From assembly GCF_002284575.1 (NCBI RefSeq), contig NZ_NPKJ01000025.1, forward strand, positions 1-64,000: DNA of 64,000 nt. The letters run 5' to 3'. This DNA comes from Mesorhizobium temperatum. Its GTDB lineage: Bacteria; Pseudomonadota; Alphaproteobacteria; Rhizobiales; Rhizobiaceae. Each line of letters opens with the position of its first letter. Positions within the stretch are counted from its first letter, which is position 1. The translations under genes were made by a program, and so were the position numbers. The notes under the pieces were generated by a model. That model saw only the letters and a list, made by a program, of their open reading frames with translations, made no database searches and was not told the origin of the DNA. Positions 8,653 to 17,255 of this stretch are shown in pieces.

Positions 8653-9396
8653 TCAACGGGCCGCGCTGGCGAGGCCTGCGACCATCGCCTCGACATCGGC
8701 GCGGGCGGCGTCCAGCGTGTCCTGGCTGCGCGCACGGACGACCAGCTCGGTCCAGAATTTGCCGTCGCCATATTTCGGGTAGGACCCGATGATTGTATCC
8801 GGATGCGCCTTCTGGATGTCGCCCAGCGGTCCGCCGACCAGCCCTTCGCCGAACGGACAGAGCACCATGGCCGACAGCATTTTGGTGCCGGCCTTCAGCG
8901 TCGGCACCACATTGTCGAGCATGGCCTGGAAAATCGCCGGTACGCCGGCCATGACATGGACGTTGCCGATACGAAAGCCCGGCGCGATGGACACCGGATT
9001 ATCGATATGGTCGGCACCGCGCGGCATCCGCGCCATGCGCTTGCGCGCCTCGGTGTATTCTATGCCGCGCGCGGCGTAGCTCGCTTCCAGCATGGCATAG
9101 GCCTTGGCGTCGTATTCGCAGGGCACGCCGAAGGCTTTGGCAATCGCATCCGCGGTGATGTCGTCATGCGTCGGACCGATGCCGCCGGTCGTGAAGACGT
9201 AGGTGTAGCGGGCACGCAGGGCATTCACTGCGGCGACGATCTCGTCTTCCTCGTCGGGAACGATGCGCACCTCCTTCAGGTCGATGCCGATCGCCGTCAT
9301 GATATCGGCGAGGTGGCCGATATTCTTGTCCTTGGTGCGGCCGGACAGAATCTCGTCGCCGATGACAAGCATGGCGGCGGTGACGATTTCAGGCAT
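8653..9396 (-). CDS. CinA-type molybdopterin-binding domain protein
   Basis: The true start is taken at 9396 (MPEIVTAAMLVIGDEIL), preceded by GGAGCCTCCC; an open frame continues upstream into a repeat and is not coding. The 247-residue protein consists of the MoCF_biosynth domain found at the N terminus of CinA: VIGDEILSGRTKD, TTGGIGPTHDDIT and the later MAGVPAIFQAML. The C-terminal nicotinamide-deamidase domain of full CinA is absent, as in many alphaproteobacterial homologues. Its function (pyrophosphatase or cofactor binding) is not settled. Confidence 0.88.
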   Translation of the reverse strand: MPEIVTAAMLVIGDEILSGRTKDKNIGHLADIMTAIGIDLKEVRIVPDEEDEIVAAVNALRARYTYVFTTGGIGPTHDDITADAIAKAFGVPCEYDAKAYAMLEASYAARGIEYTEARKRMARMPRGADHIDNPVSIAPGFRIGNVHVMAGVPAIFQAMLDNVVPTLKAGTKMLSAMVLCPFGEGLVGGPLGDIQKAHPDTIIGSYPKYGDGKFWTELVVRARSQDTLDAARADVEAMVAGLASAAR

Positions 9397-9540
9397 GGGA
9401 GGCTCCGGCAAAAAGGTCGCCTTAGGCAGACAGAGTCGCCTGGGCAGACAGGGTCGCCTGAGATAGCGCGGCGAATGGCCGGCGGCAATGCGGTATCGAT
9501 AGCCCTGCTGCAGCAGAGCAATCGCTTCAGGTCGGTGCCG

Positions 9541-9708
9541 CCCCTCATTGCCCTGCCGGGCATTTCTCCCCGTATAGTGACGGGGAGAAAGACGCCTTCG
9601 CAAAGGATTTCGCCAATCTCCAGCGTTGCAGAATGGGTGCCGAGGCCGCGGCCAGCCCCTTCTCCCCGTCACTATACGGGGAGAAGGTGCCGGCAGGCGG
9701 ATGAGGGG
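9541..9708. repeat. 168-bp composite palindromic repeat, copy A
   Basis: The unit begins CCCCTCAT and ends ATGAGGGG, so the whole forms an imperfect inverted repeat. Each end carries an inner hairpin TTCTCCCCGT..ACGGGGAGAA with a GTATAGTGAC/GTCACTATAC loop. Copy B (23905-24072) has the same length and very similar sequence. It occupies most of the 361-bp gap between the CinA-type gene and the ABC operon. It belongs to the rhizobial intergenic mosaic type of repeat. Confidence 0.85.
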
Positions 9709-9757
9709 CGGCGCCGACTTCGACAATTGGCCGGTCGAGCGCCGACTGCGGCAGGCG

Positions 9758-10651
9758 CTATTCCTTCACCGCACCGGTCATCGAGGAAACGTAGTGCTCG
9801 ACGAAGAACGAATAAAGCACGACCACCGGCAGCGAGCCGATCAGGGCTCCGGCCATCAGCGCTCCCCATTCATAGACGTCGGAGCGGACAAGCTCCGTGA
9901 GCACCCCGACCGGCACAGTCTTGTTTTCGGAGGACTGGATGAACGTCAGCGCATAGATGAATTCGTTCCATGACAGGGTGAATGCGAATATGCCGGCGGA
10001 AATCAGGCCGGGCACCGACAGCGGCAGCACGATCTTGGTGAGGATCTGCCACCGGCTCGCCCCGTCAATGAGCGCGCATTCTTCCAGTTCGAACGGGATG
10101 GAGCGGAAGTAGCCCATCAGCAGCCAGGTGCAGAAGGGCACCAGGAAGGTCGGGTAGGTGAGAATGAGTGCGAAGGGTGTGTCGTAAAGCCCAAGGTTGA
10201 ACACCATCACCGACAGCGGGATGAACAGGATCGAGGGCGGCACGAGATAGGCGAGGAAGATCGCGAGCCCGACCTGCCGCGCCCCCGAAAACCGCAGCCG
10301 CTCGATCGCATAGGCCGCGAACACCGCAGCCAGCAGCGACAGGAAAGTGGCGGCAGTTGAGATGATGATCGTGTTGAGCAGCCAGCCCGGATAGGACGTG
10401 TCGAACAAGAGATAGCGGATGTGCTCGAATGTCGGATGCACGACCCATAACGGATTGAAATTGGCGTAGTCGGTCATCTCGAGATTGGGCTTAATCGCCG
10501 TGATCGTCATCCAGTAGAACGGGAACAACAGCACGATGACGAACACCAGCAACGGCAGATAGACCGTCACCACGCGCCGCGGCAGGCTCTGAAGGTAGCC
10601 CATGCCGCCTTCGTCGAGTTCCGGACGTTTCGTTTTTTTTATCGTGGCCAT
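9758..10651 (-). CDS. Sugar ABC transporter permease (MalG type)
   Basis: The start at 10651 (MATIKKTKRPELDEGG) lies one base after the stop of the upstream permease, which suggests translational coupling. The 297 residues contain about six membrane segments; the first follows RRVVTVYLPLLVFVIVLLF. The cytoplasmic EAA loop that docks on the ATPase is visible as EECALIDGASRWQ..LPLSVPG. It is the second inner-membrane permease and last gene of the operon ATPase - binding protein - permease - permease. The sugar is unknown. Confidence 0.93.
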   Translation of the reverse strand: MATIKKTKRPELDEGGMGYLQSLPRRVVTVYLPLLVFVIVLLFPFYWMTITAIKPNLEMTDYANFNPLWVVHPTFEHIRYLLFDTSYPGWLLNTIIISTAATFLSLLAAVFAAYAIERLRFSGARQVGLAIFLAYLVPPSILFIPLSVMVFNLGLYDTPFALILTYPTFLVPFCTWLLMGYFRSIPFELEECALIDGASRWQILTKIVLPLSVPGLISAGIFAFTLSWNEFIYALTFIQSSENKTVPVGVLTELVRSDVYEWGALMAGALIGSLPVVVLYSFFVEHYVSSMTGAVKE

Positions 10652-10652
10652 G

Positions 10653-11603
10653 TCAGTCTCCGCCGCCTTGCTGCCATTTGCGGCGTTGCAGGCCGAAATA
10701 GCTGAACAGGATCGCCGCAAGCAGGAACGGGATCATGGCGACCGCGATGGCGGCGCCCTCGCCAAGCTGGCCTCCCGAAATGCCGCGCTGAAACGACAAT
10801 GTCGCCATCAAATGGGTGGCATTGACCGGTCCGCCGCGGGTCAGCACATAGATCAGCTGGAAATCGGTGAAGGTGAACAGCACCGAGAACGTCATGGTGA
10901 TGGCGATGATCGGCGTCAGCAGCGGCAGCGTCACAAAACGGAACAGTTGCCAGCGGCTGGCGCCGTCAAGCGTGGCGGCCTCATAAAGCGACTGCGGAAT
11001 CGTCTGCAAGCCGGCCAGCAGCGTGATCGCGACGAACGGGATGCCGCGCCAGATATTGGCGGCGATGACCGAAGCGCGCGCGTTCACCGGATCGCCGAGG
11101 AAATTGATCCGATGGTCGATCAGGCCCATTTCCATAAGCGCCCAGGACAGGATGGAGAACTGCGAATCGTATATCCACCAGAAGGCGATGGCCGACAGCA
11201 CCGTCGGCACCACCCACGGCAGAAGGACGATCGCGCGGAAGAACGATTTGAAGGGAAGGTTCTGATTGAGGATAAGCGCCAGCCAGAGGCCGAGCGCGAA
11301 CTTCAGGATCGAGGCGCTTATCGTGTAGAGCAAGGTGTTGAAGACGGAGAGCCAGAAGACGGCGTCATCCGACAGATATTGGTAGTTTTCGATGCCTATG
11401 AAGATACCGGGGCGGCCGATGCGGGCATCCGTGAAGCCGAGCCAGATGCCGAGCCCCAACGGATAGGTGAGGAAGACCAGCAGCAGCGCTGCCGCCGGCA
11501 GCATGAAGCCGAAGCCAAGCGCGTTCCGGCTGTCGGCCAGGAGCGACAGGCTCCGCGACAGGATCGACGGACGCGGCTGAACGGCAGCGGACGACACGGC
11601 CAT
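10653..11603 (-). CDS. Sugar ABC transporter permease (MalF/UgpA type)
   Basis: The start is chosen at 11603 (MAVSSAAVQPRP) because GAGGAG lies 8 bases before it; a longer reading adds five residues. It has about six membrane segments, starting at FMLPAAALLLVFLTYPLG, and the EAA loop EAATLDGASRWQLFRF. It forms the transmembrane heterodimer with the next gene's product. Spacing to the binding-protein gene upstream is 106 bp, enough for a processing or partial-termination site but with no clear hairpin. Confidence 0.93.
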   Translation of the reverse strand: MAVSSAAVQPRPSILSRSLSLLADSRNALGFGFMLPAAALLLVFLTYPLGLGIWLGFTDARIGRPGIFIGIENYQYLSDDAVFWLSVFNTLLYTISASILKFALGLWLALILNQNLPFKSFFRAIVLLPWVVPTVLSAIAFWWIYDSQFSILSWALMEMGLIDHRINFLGDPVNARASVIAANIWRGIPFVAITLLAGLQTIPQSLYEAATLDGASRWQLFRFVTLPLLTPIIAITMTFSVLFTFTDFQLIYVLTRGGPVNATHLMATLSFQRGISGGQLGEGAAIAVAMIPFLLAAILFSYFGLQRRKWQQGGGD

Positions 11604-11709
11604 AGGACGGCTCCTCATAAGTCTGCTGGCATGGTGGCCTGAGTGGCCGCCACACGATTTCAGGAACCAGACCGGGCAGCGCGGTCGCGGCTGCCCGGCT
11701 CGGCTGTGA

Positions 11710-13035
11710 TCAAACGCGATAGTACCGGTTGGCGCGTTTCTCCGCCTCTTCCATCGCCTCCTGCGCCGTCGCCTGGCCGGTCACCGCCTTGGCGAACATG
11801 TCGACCAGGACATAGTCGGCCATGGTCGCCGCCGAAGCGTAGCCGAGCGGCCCGGCATAACCGTTGGGACGCAGCGTCGCCGAGGCTTTGGCGTAAGCTG
11901 CGTTGTTCGGGTCGGCCGTCCACACAGGATTGTTCTCGAAGGCTTTGAGTGTCTGGCAGCAATAGCCGGCGGAGGAGGTGATCCACTCTGCCATTTGCTG
12001 TTCCTCGAACATGAACTGCAGATAGGCCTTGGCCGCGTTGGGGTAGGGCGTGTAGTCGAAGATCACGGCCGTGGTCACCTGGAACAGCTCGACGGATTTT
12101 CCGACAGGACCGATCGGCAGGCTGGTCGTGCGCATGTCCTTGGCGATTTCAGCCAGTTTCGGATCATTGTCCTTGTTGGTCTTGGCCGTGTTATACACGG
12201 AAATGCCGTTGGCGATGACGCCCAGTTCGCCGGCCAGGAAGGCGCGGTTGTTGTTCACGTCGAGCCAACTTTCGGTGCCGGGGATGAAGGTCTTGTAGAG
12301 TTCCTGCGCGTATTCGATCGCCTTGAGCGTCTCGGGGCTGTTGATCGTCACCTTTCCGCTCTCGTCGACCATCTGGCCGCCATGGCTCCAAAGCAGCCAG
12401 TGAGCATAGTTGTTGCCGTCGCCGACGCCATGGCCGTGCGTGAAGCCGGCCGGATGCCCCTTCGCCTGCAAGGCCTTGCAAAGCTCGAGGAAGCCCGCCG
12501 TGTCCTTCGGAAATTCCGAGAACCCAGCCTCCTTTACCCAGCTTTCCCGATAGACGATGGCATTGCCGATGGTGGCCAGAGGCAGGCCGAGGAATTTCCC
12601 CTCCCGCGTCGCATATTGCTTTGGTCCGTCGTGCCAGCCGCCGTATTTCGTGCCGAGATACTCACCCAGTTCCGTTACGTCGTGCAGCTTGTCGGGGTAC
12701 TGGTGCGGGTCATCGAACCAGACCAACATCAGATCTGGACCGGAGCCGACATTGGCGGCAACCGCCGCCTTGGGGCGAATGTCCTCCCAGCTTTCCTTGT
12801 CGACGCGGACCTCGACGCCTGTCGCCTCGGTGAACCGCTTGGTGTTGGCCAGCCATTGATCCTCATCGCCCTGCACGAAGGGCGACCAACGCAGCATCCG
12901 CAGCTTCGCGCCGTCCTCGGGCTTGTATGTCAACCCCTCCTGGGCAAAGGCGGAAGAGCCGACGAACCGGCTTCCCAAGGCTCCCGCCGCCACGCCGGCG
13001 GTGGTGCGGATCACGTCACGTCTGGTGAATTTCAT
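11710..13035 (-). CDS. Sugar ABC transporter substrate-binding protein (Tat-exported)
   Basis: The 441-residue protein starts MKFTRRDVIRTTAGVAAGA; the RR-D-V-I pair followed by a hydrophobic stretch and SSAFAQE is a twin-arginine signal with cleavage near residue 32. The mature part matches family 1 extracellular solute-binding proteins: LMLVWFDDPHQYPDK, GLPLATIGNAIVYRESW and the lobe-closing WLLWSHGGQMVDESG. It would capture a carbohydrate in the periplasm and deliver it to the two permeases encoded downstream. The ligand cannot be deduced. Confidence 0.93.
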   Translation of the reverse strand: MKFTRRDVIRTTAGVAAGALGSRFVGSSAFAQEGLTYKPEDGAKLRMLRWSPFVQGDEDQWLANTKRFTEATGVEVRVDKESWEDIRPKAAVAANVGSGPDLMLVWFDDPHQYPDKLHDVTELGEYLGTKYGGWHDGPKQYATREGKFLGLPLATIGNAIVYRESWVKEAGFSEFPKDTAGFLELCKALQAKGHPAGFTHGHGVGDGNNYAHWLLWSHGGQMVDESGKVTINSPETLKAIEYAQELYKTFIPGTESWLDVNNNRAFLAGELGVIANGISVYNTAKTNKDNDPKLAEIAKDMRTTSLPIGPVGKSVELFQVTTAVIFDYTPYPNAAKAYLQFMFEEQQMAEWITSSAGYCCQTLKAFENNPVWTADPNNAAYAKASATLRPNGYAGPLGYASAATMADYVLVDMFAKAVTGQATAQEAMEEAEKRANRYYRV

Positions 13036-13071
13036 GCTCGTCTCCTCCTGTTTATGTCCTTGCCGTGGTTC

Positions 13072-14160
13072 TTACTGCCGGGTGCGCATGTCGAAGCGCT
13101 GCCCGGTTTCGCCATGAAAGAGATGGATGAGGCCGGGCTCGGCCGTAAGCCGTACGGTCTCGCCCGGCGTGAAGGAATGGCGCTCGCGGAAATTGGCGAC
13201 GATCTCTTCGCCGCCGGCCGTCCGGCCGATGAGCTGCACTTCCGATCCGGTCGGCTCGACCACCGCGACGGTGACCGGAATACCCTGGCCGTCGGACAGC
13301 TGCAGATGCTCGGGCCGTATCCCCAGCACCACCTGTTCGCCGCTGCCGATCGAAGGTACTGCGGCCAGCGGCAGGGAAATTCCGCCGGAGCCGCGAAAAG
13401 ACGGTGAGCCGCCATCAGTTGCGATTTCGCCCCTCAGCATGTTCATGGCGGGCGAGCCGATAAAGCTGGCGACAAAGAGATTGTTCGGCCGGTCGTAGAG
13501 TTCCAATGGCGGCCCGATCTGCTCGACGAGGCCGTCATGCATGACCACGATCTTGTCGGCCATGGTCATCGCCTCGATCTGGTCGTGGGTGACATAGACC
13601 GTCGTGGTCTTCAGCCGCTGGTGCAGTTCCTTGATCTCGGCGCGCATCTGCACCCTGAGCTTGGCGTCGAGATTGGACAGCGGCTCGTCGAAGAGGAAGA
13701 CCGCCGGATCGCGCACGATCGCCCGGCCCATGGCGACGCGCTGGCGCTGGCCGCCGGAAAGCTGCCGGGGATAGCGCTCCAGCAACGGCACCAGTCCCAG
13801 GATTTCGGCGGCGCGCTTAACGCTGGCAGCGCTTTCGGCTTTCGAAACACCCTTGAGCATGAGCGAGAACGCCATGTTCTCGGCGACGGTCATGTGCGGG
13901 TAGAGCGCGTAGTTCTGGAAGACCATGGCGACGTCGCGTTCTTTTGGCGCAACGTTGTTGACGACACGGTCGCCAATCGCGATCTGGCCGCGCGAAATCT
14001 TTTCCAGGCCGGCGATCATCCTGAGAAGGGTCGATTTTCCGCAGCCCGACGGCCCGACCAGCGTGACGAACTCGCCGTCGTCTATATCGACGCTGACACC
14101 GTGGAGAATCTCGACCGTTCCGAATGATTTGTAGACATCGCCAATCGCGACAGACGCCAT
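13072..14160 (-). CDS. Sugar ABC transporter ATPase (UgpC/MalK type)
   Basis: This is the first gene of the operon. Walker A GPSGCGKST is near residue 40, the signature LSGGQRQRVAMGRA near 135, Walker B VFLFDEPLSNLD near 156, and the switch histidine is in VYVTHDQIEAM. The C-terminal part is the TOBE/OB regulatory region of the MalK subfamily (FVASFIGSPAMNML, VVLGIRPEHLQL). It powers uptake through the two permeases. Having the ATPase first is less common than having the binding protein first. The promoter region upstream carries two LacI-type palindromes. Confidence 0.94.
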   Translation of the reverse strand: MASVAIGDVYKSFGTVEILHGVSVDIDDGEFVTLVGPSGCGKSTLLRMIAGLEKISRGQIAIGDRVVNNVAPKERDVAMVFQNYALYPHMTVAENMAFSLMLKGVSKAESAASVKRAAEILGLVPLLERYPRQLSGGQRQRVAMGRAIVRDPAVFLFDEPLSNLDAKLRVQMRAEIKELHQRLKTTTVYVTHDQIEAMTMADKIVVMHDGLVEQIGPPLELYDRPNNLFVASFIGSPAMNMLRGEIATDGGSPSFRGSGGISLPLAAVPSIGSGEQVVLGIRPEHLQLSDGQGIPVTVAVVEPTGSEVQLIGRTAGGEEIVANFRERHSFTPGETVRLTAEPGLIHLFHGETGQRFDMRTRQ

Positions 14161-14196
14161 CGATTTCCTCCCGAATGCTTCCTGCGACGTCTTCGA

Positions 14197-14212
14197 AGGA
14201 AACCGCTTTCCT
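14197..14212. promoter_or_regulatory. Candidate LacI-family operator 1 of the sugar ABC operon
   Basis: AGGAAACCGCTTTCCT is a 16-bp palindrome with one mismatch per half and a central CG, 37 bp before the ATPase start codon. LacI/GalR repressors bind such sites. No LacI gene is in the window. Confidence 0.5.
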
Positions 14213-14264
14213 AACTGGCCGCGGCAGCTCCCAAGCTCCTCCTGGTCACGCGCGATGATGAAAC

Positions 14265-14276
14265 GGTAGCGCTACC
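14265..14276. promoter_or_regulatory. Candidate LacI-family operator 2 of the sugar ABC operon
   Basis: GGTAGCGCTACC is a perfect 12-bp palindrome with a central CG, 53 bp upstream of the first candidate operator. This form is common for LacI-family sites of rhizobial sugar-transport operons. Confidence 0.55.
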
Positions 14277-14447
14277 AAGCCTGCCTGTAAAGCGGCAGCG
14301 CCGCAAGCACTCTTCTTTGTTGCTCGTGATTGTGGGCCCCGGCACGGACTGAAATTCGCCATGTCCGGGATCATAGCAGGGGGATGCTTTGTCAAGCCCC
14401 AGCTCTTAAAACCAGAGATGCGAGAAGCCATCAGCAACGACGCCTGC

Positions 14448-14687
14448 CTAGTCGGAAACTTCGGTTTGCGGCCGGTCCCGGCCGTCGGCGAGCTCGTCGT
14501 GCCATTTGCCGTCGGCGTCCTCGTATTGGATGCCGTCCGTGGTGCCGGCGACCTGCTGTCCGGCCGAAGCGATCTCGGCGGCGCGCAGCGCGTCCTCGTG
14601 AGTGGGGAACGTCTCCGAGAATGTCTCGCCGACCTTGTAGGCCCAGCCCCCGTCATGCTCGACGATCTTGTAGGTCAGCTTCGCCAT
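14448..14687 (-). CDS. DUF2188 domain protein
   Basis: A 79-residue protein starting MAKLTYKIVEHDGGWAYKVG, preceded by the strong ribosome site CTGGAGG. The domain (basic and aromatic N terminus, FPTHEDALRAAEIA, then IQYEDADGKWHDE) is the small DUF2188 type, common in Rhizobiales and of unknown function. It lies 31 bp downstream of the DUF982 gene on the same strand and is probably co-transcribed with it. Confidence 0.85.
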   Translation of the reverse strand: MAKLTYKIVEHDGGWAYKVGETFSETFPTHEDALRAAEIASAGQQVAGTTDGIQYEDADGKWHDELADGRDRPQTEVSD

Positions 14688-14718
14688 GAAATCCTCCAGT
14701 GGAAAAAGCTCCGTCTGC

Positions 14719-15027
14719 TCAATGCACTTTGCCTTGGGGCAGTTTGCCTTGGGGCAATTTGCCTTGGGGCAATCTCTCGTCGGGAACCAGCACGTCCGAT
14801 TCCTTCGCGGCTTCGACCAATGCCCGGCGCGCATCCGCTGTCGAACGATAACCTTCCAGCACTTTTAGGCAAGTGTCGAGAGCATCGCGATGCCGGGGAC
14901 CACGATTGAGTGGCCAGACCGTCATCAGGCACTCCGCTGCTTCCTGGGTGCTGCGGATCTCACGGTATTTGCCGACATGGCCAAGTTCGACCACGACCGG
15001 CTTCTCAAAGGGCTTGTTGTCCATCAT
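14719..15027 (-). CDS. DUF982 protein with a PQGKL repeat tail
   Basis: The 102-residue reading from MMDNKPFEKPVVVELG contains the DUF982 signature (EIRSTQEAAECLMTVWP, RHRDALDTCLKVLEG, ARRALVEAAKES). This small rhizobial family has no known function. The last residues are three copies of LPQGK encoded by a 15-bp tandem repeat (14731-14775), which is not part of the family. The start is uncertain: no good ribosome site precedes either methionine, and an open frame extends further upstream. Confidence 0.8.
   Translation of the reverse strand: MMDNKPFEKPVVVELGHVGKYREIRSTQEAAECLMTVWPLNRGPRHRDALDTCLKVLEGYRSTADARRALVEAAKESDVLVPDERLPQGKLPQGKLPQGKVH
14731..14775. repeat. 15-bp tandem repeat, three copies
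   Basis: Units of GCCTTGGGGCAGTTT type at 14731, 14746 and 14761 differ at single bases. The period is a multiple of three, so copy-number change keeps the DUF982 frame. Confidence 0.9.
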
Positions 15028-15124
15028 CGCCGCCAACGCGGAGCGGCCGATTTGGTTGCACGCCCCTTCGCGTAAAGGTCTCAAGGGTCGCAGTCGTGGG
15101 GCCGCAGCCATTGGAAATGGCCGC

Positions 15125-16227
15125 TCAGCCCGCCGCCTTCATCCAGTGCTGCATCGTCGTCACCGAGCGGGCAAGCTGCGGCGCCGGGTGGATCGTCTCG
15201 CCGAAGGTGGCCGCGGCGCGCCACGCCCAGCGCGGATCGGCGAGGAAGGCGCGGGCCAGAGCCACCATGTCGGCACGGCCCTCGGCAACGATCGCCTCGG
15301 CCTGCTTCGGGTCGTCGATCAGGCCGACGGCTCGCGTCGGGATGCCGGCGCCGTTGCGCACGGCTTCCGCCAGATGCACCTGGTAGCCCCGGCCTGTCGG
15401 GAGCTTCTGCAGGGGCGAATTGCCGCCGCTCGAGCAGCAGAGATAGGCGACGCCCGCTGCCTTCAGCGCCTTGGCCACTTCGATCGCGTCCTCGACATCG
15501 AAGCCGCCATCGACCCATTCCTTGACCGACAGGCGCGCCCCAAGCATCAGCTTGGGCACTGCCTTCCTCACCGCCTTGGCGATCTCGACGACAAAACGCA
15601 TGCGGTTTTCCAGCGAGCCGCCCCAGCGGTCGGTGCGCTGGTTGGAAAGCGGCGACAGGAACTGGAAAATCAGATAGCCGTGCGCCGCGTGCAATTCGAT
15701 GAAGTCGAAGCCGGCACGTTCGGCCCGTCTTGCCGCCTCGGCGAAGCGCTCGATGATCCCCAGGATTTCCTCATCCTCCAGCGCCCGCGGCACCTGCCAG
15801 CCAGTGTCGTAAGCGATTGCCGAGGCGGACACGATCGGCCACGGGTCCTGATCGGCCTTCAGCGGCCCGCCGCCTTCCCAAGGTTTTTGGTTGGAGGCCT
15901 TGCGGCCGGCATGGGCAAGCTGCGTGCCGAATTTGGTGCCGGGGGCGGCGACGCGCTTGGCGGCATCCAGCGCGCGCCGGGCGGTGCCTCGTTGTCGTCG
16001 GAATAAAGGCCAAGGCAGCCATGCGAGATGCGGCCGCGCCGCTCGACGTCGGTCATCTCGACGGTGACCATGCCGGCGCCGGACATCGCCAGGTTCATCC
16101 AGTGGTACAGGTGCCAGTCGCTGGCCGAGCCGTCTTCGGCGGAATACTGGCACATCGGCGCCACCGCGATGCGGTTGGCAAAGGTGAGGCCGTCAAGCGT
16201 GATCGGATGGAAGAGGGATGTGGTCAT
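15125..16227 (-). pseudogene. NADH:flavin oxidoreductase (old yellow enzyme, YqjM/NamA type), frameshifted
   Basis: The N-terminal part begins MTTSLFHPITLDGLTFANRI and reads correctly through APMCQYSAEDG and HGCLGLYSDDNEA. Then the frame is lost. The remaining protein continues in another frame from ALDAAKRVAAPGTKFGTQLAHAGRKAS through HAAHGYLIFQFLSPLSNQR (active-site His pair) and WGGSLENRMRF to FLADPRWAWRAA at the end. One base appears missing in the run around 15971-15990. Every catalytic region is otherwise intact. Either the gene is recently inactivated or the base is a sequencing error. The family reduces activated alkenes using FMN and NAD(P)H. Confidence 0.85.
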
Positions 16228-16360
16228 CAGAAAACTCCGGGGAGGGGCTGTCGCTATTTAGGTGGTGGTTTGCGCCTGCGCCATACACGAGGCGGTGAAG
16301 CGCTGCCCATCTGCCTGCCGGGCAGATCGGGGGTGCTGAACGTCCGACCTGTCAAGACCT

Positions 16361-16496
16361 GGGTTCCTCGCCCCACGAGAGTGGGGAGAGGTGGCTCGGC
16401 GGAGCCGAGACGGAGAGGGGGACCGCCCCTTCGAAAGCCCCCTCTCCGGCCGCTTCGCGGCCACCTCTCCCCCGCTTCGCGGTGGGCGAGGAACCC
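16361..16496. repeat. 136-bp palindromic intergenic repeat
   Basis: Its ends GGGTTCCTCGCC and GGCGAGGAACCC are inverted copies. Inside are further hairpins: GGCTCGGCGGAGCC, CCCCTCTCC/GGAGAGGGGG and CGGCCGCTTCGCGGCCA. The unit fills the gap between the OYE gene and nudK. Related but not identical to the 168-bp repeats. Confidence 0.8.
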
Positions 16497-16604
16497 AAGC
16501 TGGATAAAGCCGCGATCCTTCCTGAATCGATTGCCCTGAATTGCTGTCGGGATTGCGCGAAGTCCGGTTCGCGGCTACGGCTCGCCGGCAGCACGGAGTT
16601 CACC

Positions 16605-17183
16605 ATGGAAGACCGCATTCGCATCCGTTCAGAGGAAGTTCTTTCCGATGACTGGGCCGTCCTGAAAAAGACCGTCCTCGATTATCGCCGGCGCGACGGG
16701 CAATGGGAGACGCAGATCCGCCAGACTTACGATCGCGGCGACGGCGCGGTGATCCTGCCGTACGACCCCGAACGATCGACGGTTCTGCTGGTGCGGCAGT
16801 TCCGCTACCCGGCCTACGTCACCGGCCACCGCGAGCCGCTGATCGAGGCCTGCGCCGGCCTGCTCGATGAACACGATCCCGAAACCTGCATCCGCAAGGA
16901 GGCGGAAGAGGAACTCGGTTACCACCTGAAGGACGTCGAACGGCTGTTTGCGCCCTATATGAGCCCTGGCAGCGTGACCGAGCGGCTCTGGTTCTTCGTC
17001 GCGCGCTATTCGCCGACCGACCGCATCTCCGACGGCGGCGGCGCGCCGGACGAAGGCGAAGACATCGAGGTTCTGGAAATGCCGCTCGACGAAGCGCTGG
17101 CCGGCATTTACGACGGCCGCATCATCGACGCCAAGACGATCATCCTGATCCAGCATCTGAAGCTGAACCCGATCCGGGGGTGA
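16605..17183 (+). CDS. nudK: NudK-like Nudix hydrolase (GDP-mannose pyrophosphatase type)
   Basis: The start at 16605 (MEDRIRIRSEEVLSDDWAVL) is preceded by GGAG; upstream open frame belongs to the repeat. The 192-residue protein follows E. coli NudK closely: YDRGDGAVILPYD, VRQFRYPAYV, IEACAGLLDEHDPETCIRKE (Nudix box with D for the first E, as tolerated in NudK), YMSPGSVTERLWFF and DIEVLEMPLDEAL. NudK hydrolyses GDP-mannose and related nucleotide sugars. The substrate here is inferred from resemblance. Confidence 0.85.
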   Translation: MEDRIRIRSEEVLSDDWAVLKKTVLDYRRRDGQWETQIRQTYDRGDGAVILPYDPERSTVLLVRQFRYPAYVTGHREPLIEACAGLLDEHDPETCIRKEAEEELGYHLKDVERLFAPYMSPGSVTERLWFFVARYSPTDRISDGGGAPDEGEDIEVLEMPLDEALAGIYDGRIIDAKTIILIQHLKLNPIRG

Positions 17184-17255
17184 GGGTTTTAATTCCTTTC
17201 GGTAATGGGCTGAGATGCAACTGAAGCTGAGATGCAACTGAAGGGGAGCAGATCC

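Noticed and set aside
14731..14775. Possible CRISPR array
   Set aside because: Repeats are 15 bp, contiguous and without spacers; they are coding tandem repeats.
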